From assembly GCA_947259355.1 (NCBI GenBank), contig CAMYMF010000006.1, forward strand, positions 1 to 64,000: a stretch of DNA of 64,000 nucleotides, given 5' to 3'. Position numbers and translations under genes: made by a program. This document shows, one piece after another, positions 63,248 through 64,000 of the stretch. This stretch comes from an uncultured Nitrospirota bacterium. Its GTDB lineage: Bacteria > CG2-30-53-67. Each line of letters begins with the position of its first letter. Within the stretch, counting starts at the first letter, position 1. Below the pieces are notes generated by a model. That model had not been told where the DNA came from. It did not search any database and was given only the letters and a program-made list of their open reading frames with translations.

Positions 63248-64000
63248 TGATTCTTAAACATTACCTTTGGTTGGCCTTATTCTTGTTATTTCTGCACACA
63301 CCGTGGACCCCGATGCCTTTGCTAGGAGTTGAAGCCTCACCGCATGCGGGTCTGGGAGACGCCGCAGCGGAGGTCTGCTTCAAATGCCATAAGGAATTAG
63401 CCGCTCCTCCAGAGAAAGGTGTTGTCCATGCAGCCTTTGGCATGGGAGACTGCTCCATCTGCCATCTGCTGGGCGAGGATGACCGGTTTCAACTCATGGA
63501 CACCGGCGCCGCCCTCTGTTACATGTGCCATGATGCGAAGAATACCGAGGCCAAGGTGCACAGCCCCGTGGCCTCAGGGGATTGTATCTTGTGCCACAAC
63601 CCCCACCAGTCCCCGAACCCCAAGATGCTCACGGACTATCCGGTGAACCAGCTCTGTTTCAACTGCCACGATGAGGGAATGGTCAAGCATGCCTATGTCC
63701 ATGTGCCCGTCTCCGAAGGGGAATGCACGAGCTGCCACGACCCCCATCAATCGCCCCACGACAAGCAGCTCCTGGAAGAGGGAAACAACCTGTGCCTCCT
63801 GTGTCACTCGGACAAAGAAGAGGATCTCAAGACCAAGAAGAATGTCCATGACGCTGTGGAAATGGTGGGCTGTACAGGCTGCCACAGTCCGCATGCCACC
63901 GACACCAAGTTCCAGCTTCTCAGCCCCCCTCCGGACCTTTGCTATACCTGCCACTCGGACAAAGAGGGGCCCGTGAAAACGCCGCACGGCGCCATAGAGA
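63247..64000 (+). CDS. Multihaem c-type cytochrome, at least nine haems (partial)
   Basis: 251 residues visible; the gene continues past the window. A signal peptide (about 4-29, ending GVEA) is followed by nine evenly spaced motifs: CFKCH, CSICH, CYMCH, CILCH, CFNCH, CTSCH, CLLCH, CTGCH and CYTCH. Pairs of motifs about 20-30 residues apart with intervening HNPHQSP/HDPHQSP/HSPHA repeats identify the 'doubled CXXCH' family of periplasmic or outer-surface cytochromes. Translational coupling to a response regulator is unusual and suggests regulated or sensory redox function. Confidence 0.93.
   Translation, partial: MILKHYLWLALFLLFLHTPWTPMPLLGVEASPHAGLGDAAAEVCFKCHKELAAPPEKGVVHAAFGMGDCSICHLLGEDDRFQLMDTGAALCYMCHDAKNTEAKVHSPVASGDCILCHNPHQSPNPKMLTDYPVNQLCFNCHDEGMVKHAYVHVPVSEGECTSCHDPHQSPHDKQLLEEGNNLCLLCHSDKEEDLKTKKNVHDAVEMVGCTGCHSPHATDTKFQLLSPPPDLCYTCHSDKEGPVKTPHGAIE

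Overview
The window is GC-rich, densely coded bacterial DNA, most likely from a Geobacter-like member of the Desulfobacterota (former Deltaproteobacteria). This is inferred from gene content and order: multihaem c-type cytochromes and a haem-containing sensor kinase; the order surE-pcm-YqaA-rpoS; one long lptC-lptA-lptB-rpoN-hpf-ptsN-hprK-rapZ-PTS operon; metK beside ahcY; a MoeA paired with a MoeA/periplasmic-binding-domain fusion; and a UGA-coded selenoprotein. No rRNA or marker gene fixes the lineage. No CRISPR array, insertion sequence or prophage was seen.

Region 1 (1-8.3 kb, + strand) is a run of small-molecule and repair genes: an exonuclease/endonuclease/phosphatase-fold protein, a small HExxH protein, a fumarylacetoacetate-hydrolase-family enzyme, a radical SAM protein, a SMUG1-type uracil-DNA glycosylase, a protoporphyrinogen-oxidase-like flavoprotein, a small membrane protein, a YkgJ-type Cys-cluster protein, a glycosyltransferase that has lost its N-terminal nucleotide-binding segment, and a PPC/DUF296 protein.

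Region 2 (8.3-14.2 kb) is a compact lysine-catabolism operon behind a good promoter: aminoadipate-semialdehyde dehydrogenase, lysine 6-aminotransferase, a D-2-hydroxyglutarate-dehydrogenase-like flavoprotein, and an unrecognised protein with two VOC-like segments. The last is a candidate for the 2-oxoadipate to 2-hydroxyglutarate step that HglS performs elsewhere.

Region 3 (14.2-23.6 kb) holds a Tat-exported M15-type peptidase divergent from an exported orphan, a type-2 TrpB, a LOG-family protein, a selenocysteine peroxiredoxin (UGA at 19600-19602 with a SECIS-like hairpin), a SagB-type nitroreductase, and a GIDE/EF-hand membrane protein with LemA.

Region 4 (23.6-36 kb, mostly - strand) holds a Rieske-less cytochrome b/c complex (multihaem cytochrome, subunit-IV-like protein, b6-type cytochrome b) with an FAD oxidoreductase, then ahcY, metK, apt, rpoS, two tRNA-Pro genes (CGG and GGG), a YqaA-type membrane protein, pcm and surE, and on the + strand a membrane TPR protein.

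Region 5 (36-48.4 kb, - strand) is the envelope/regulation operon, running lptC, lptA, lptB, rpoN, hpf, ptsN, hprK, rapZ, mannose-class IIA, IIB, IIC, IID, HPr and Enzyme I. It joins LPS export, sigma-54, ribosome hibernation and a complete PTS with HPr kinase. An SLH-domain lipoprotein follows.

Region 6 (48.6-54.3 kb, - strand) has a RACo-like ASKHA protein without its ferredoxin domain, two MoeA proteins and a tetrahaem c554-like cytochrome.

Region 7 (54.6-64 kb, + strand) has a family-2 glycosyltransferase and then a signalling and electron-transfer island: a sensor kinase with a periplasmic CxxCH, a PilZ protein, a double periplasmic-binding lipoprotein (PstS-like plus PhnD-like), a histidine-phosphotransfer sensor that lacks an ATPase domain, an NtrC-type sigma-54 activator, a single-domain response regulator, and a cytochrome with at least nine haem motifs that runs off the end. 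This island is the best candidate here for an undescribed system, together with the lysine operon and the selenoprotein.
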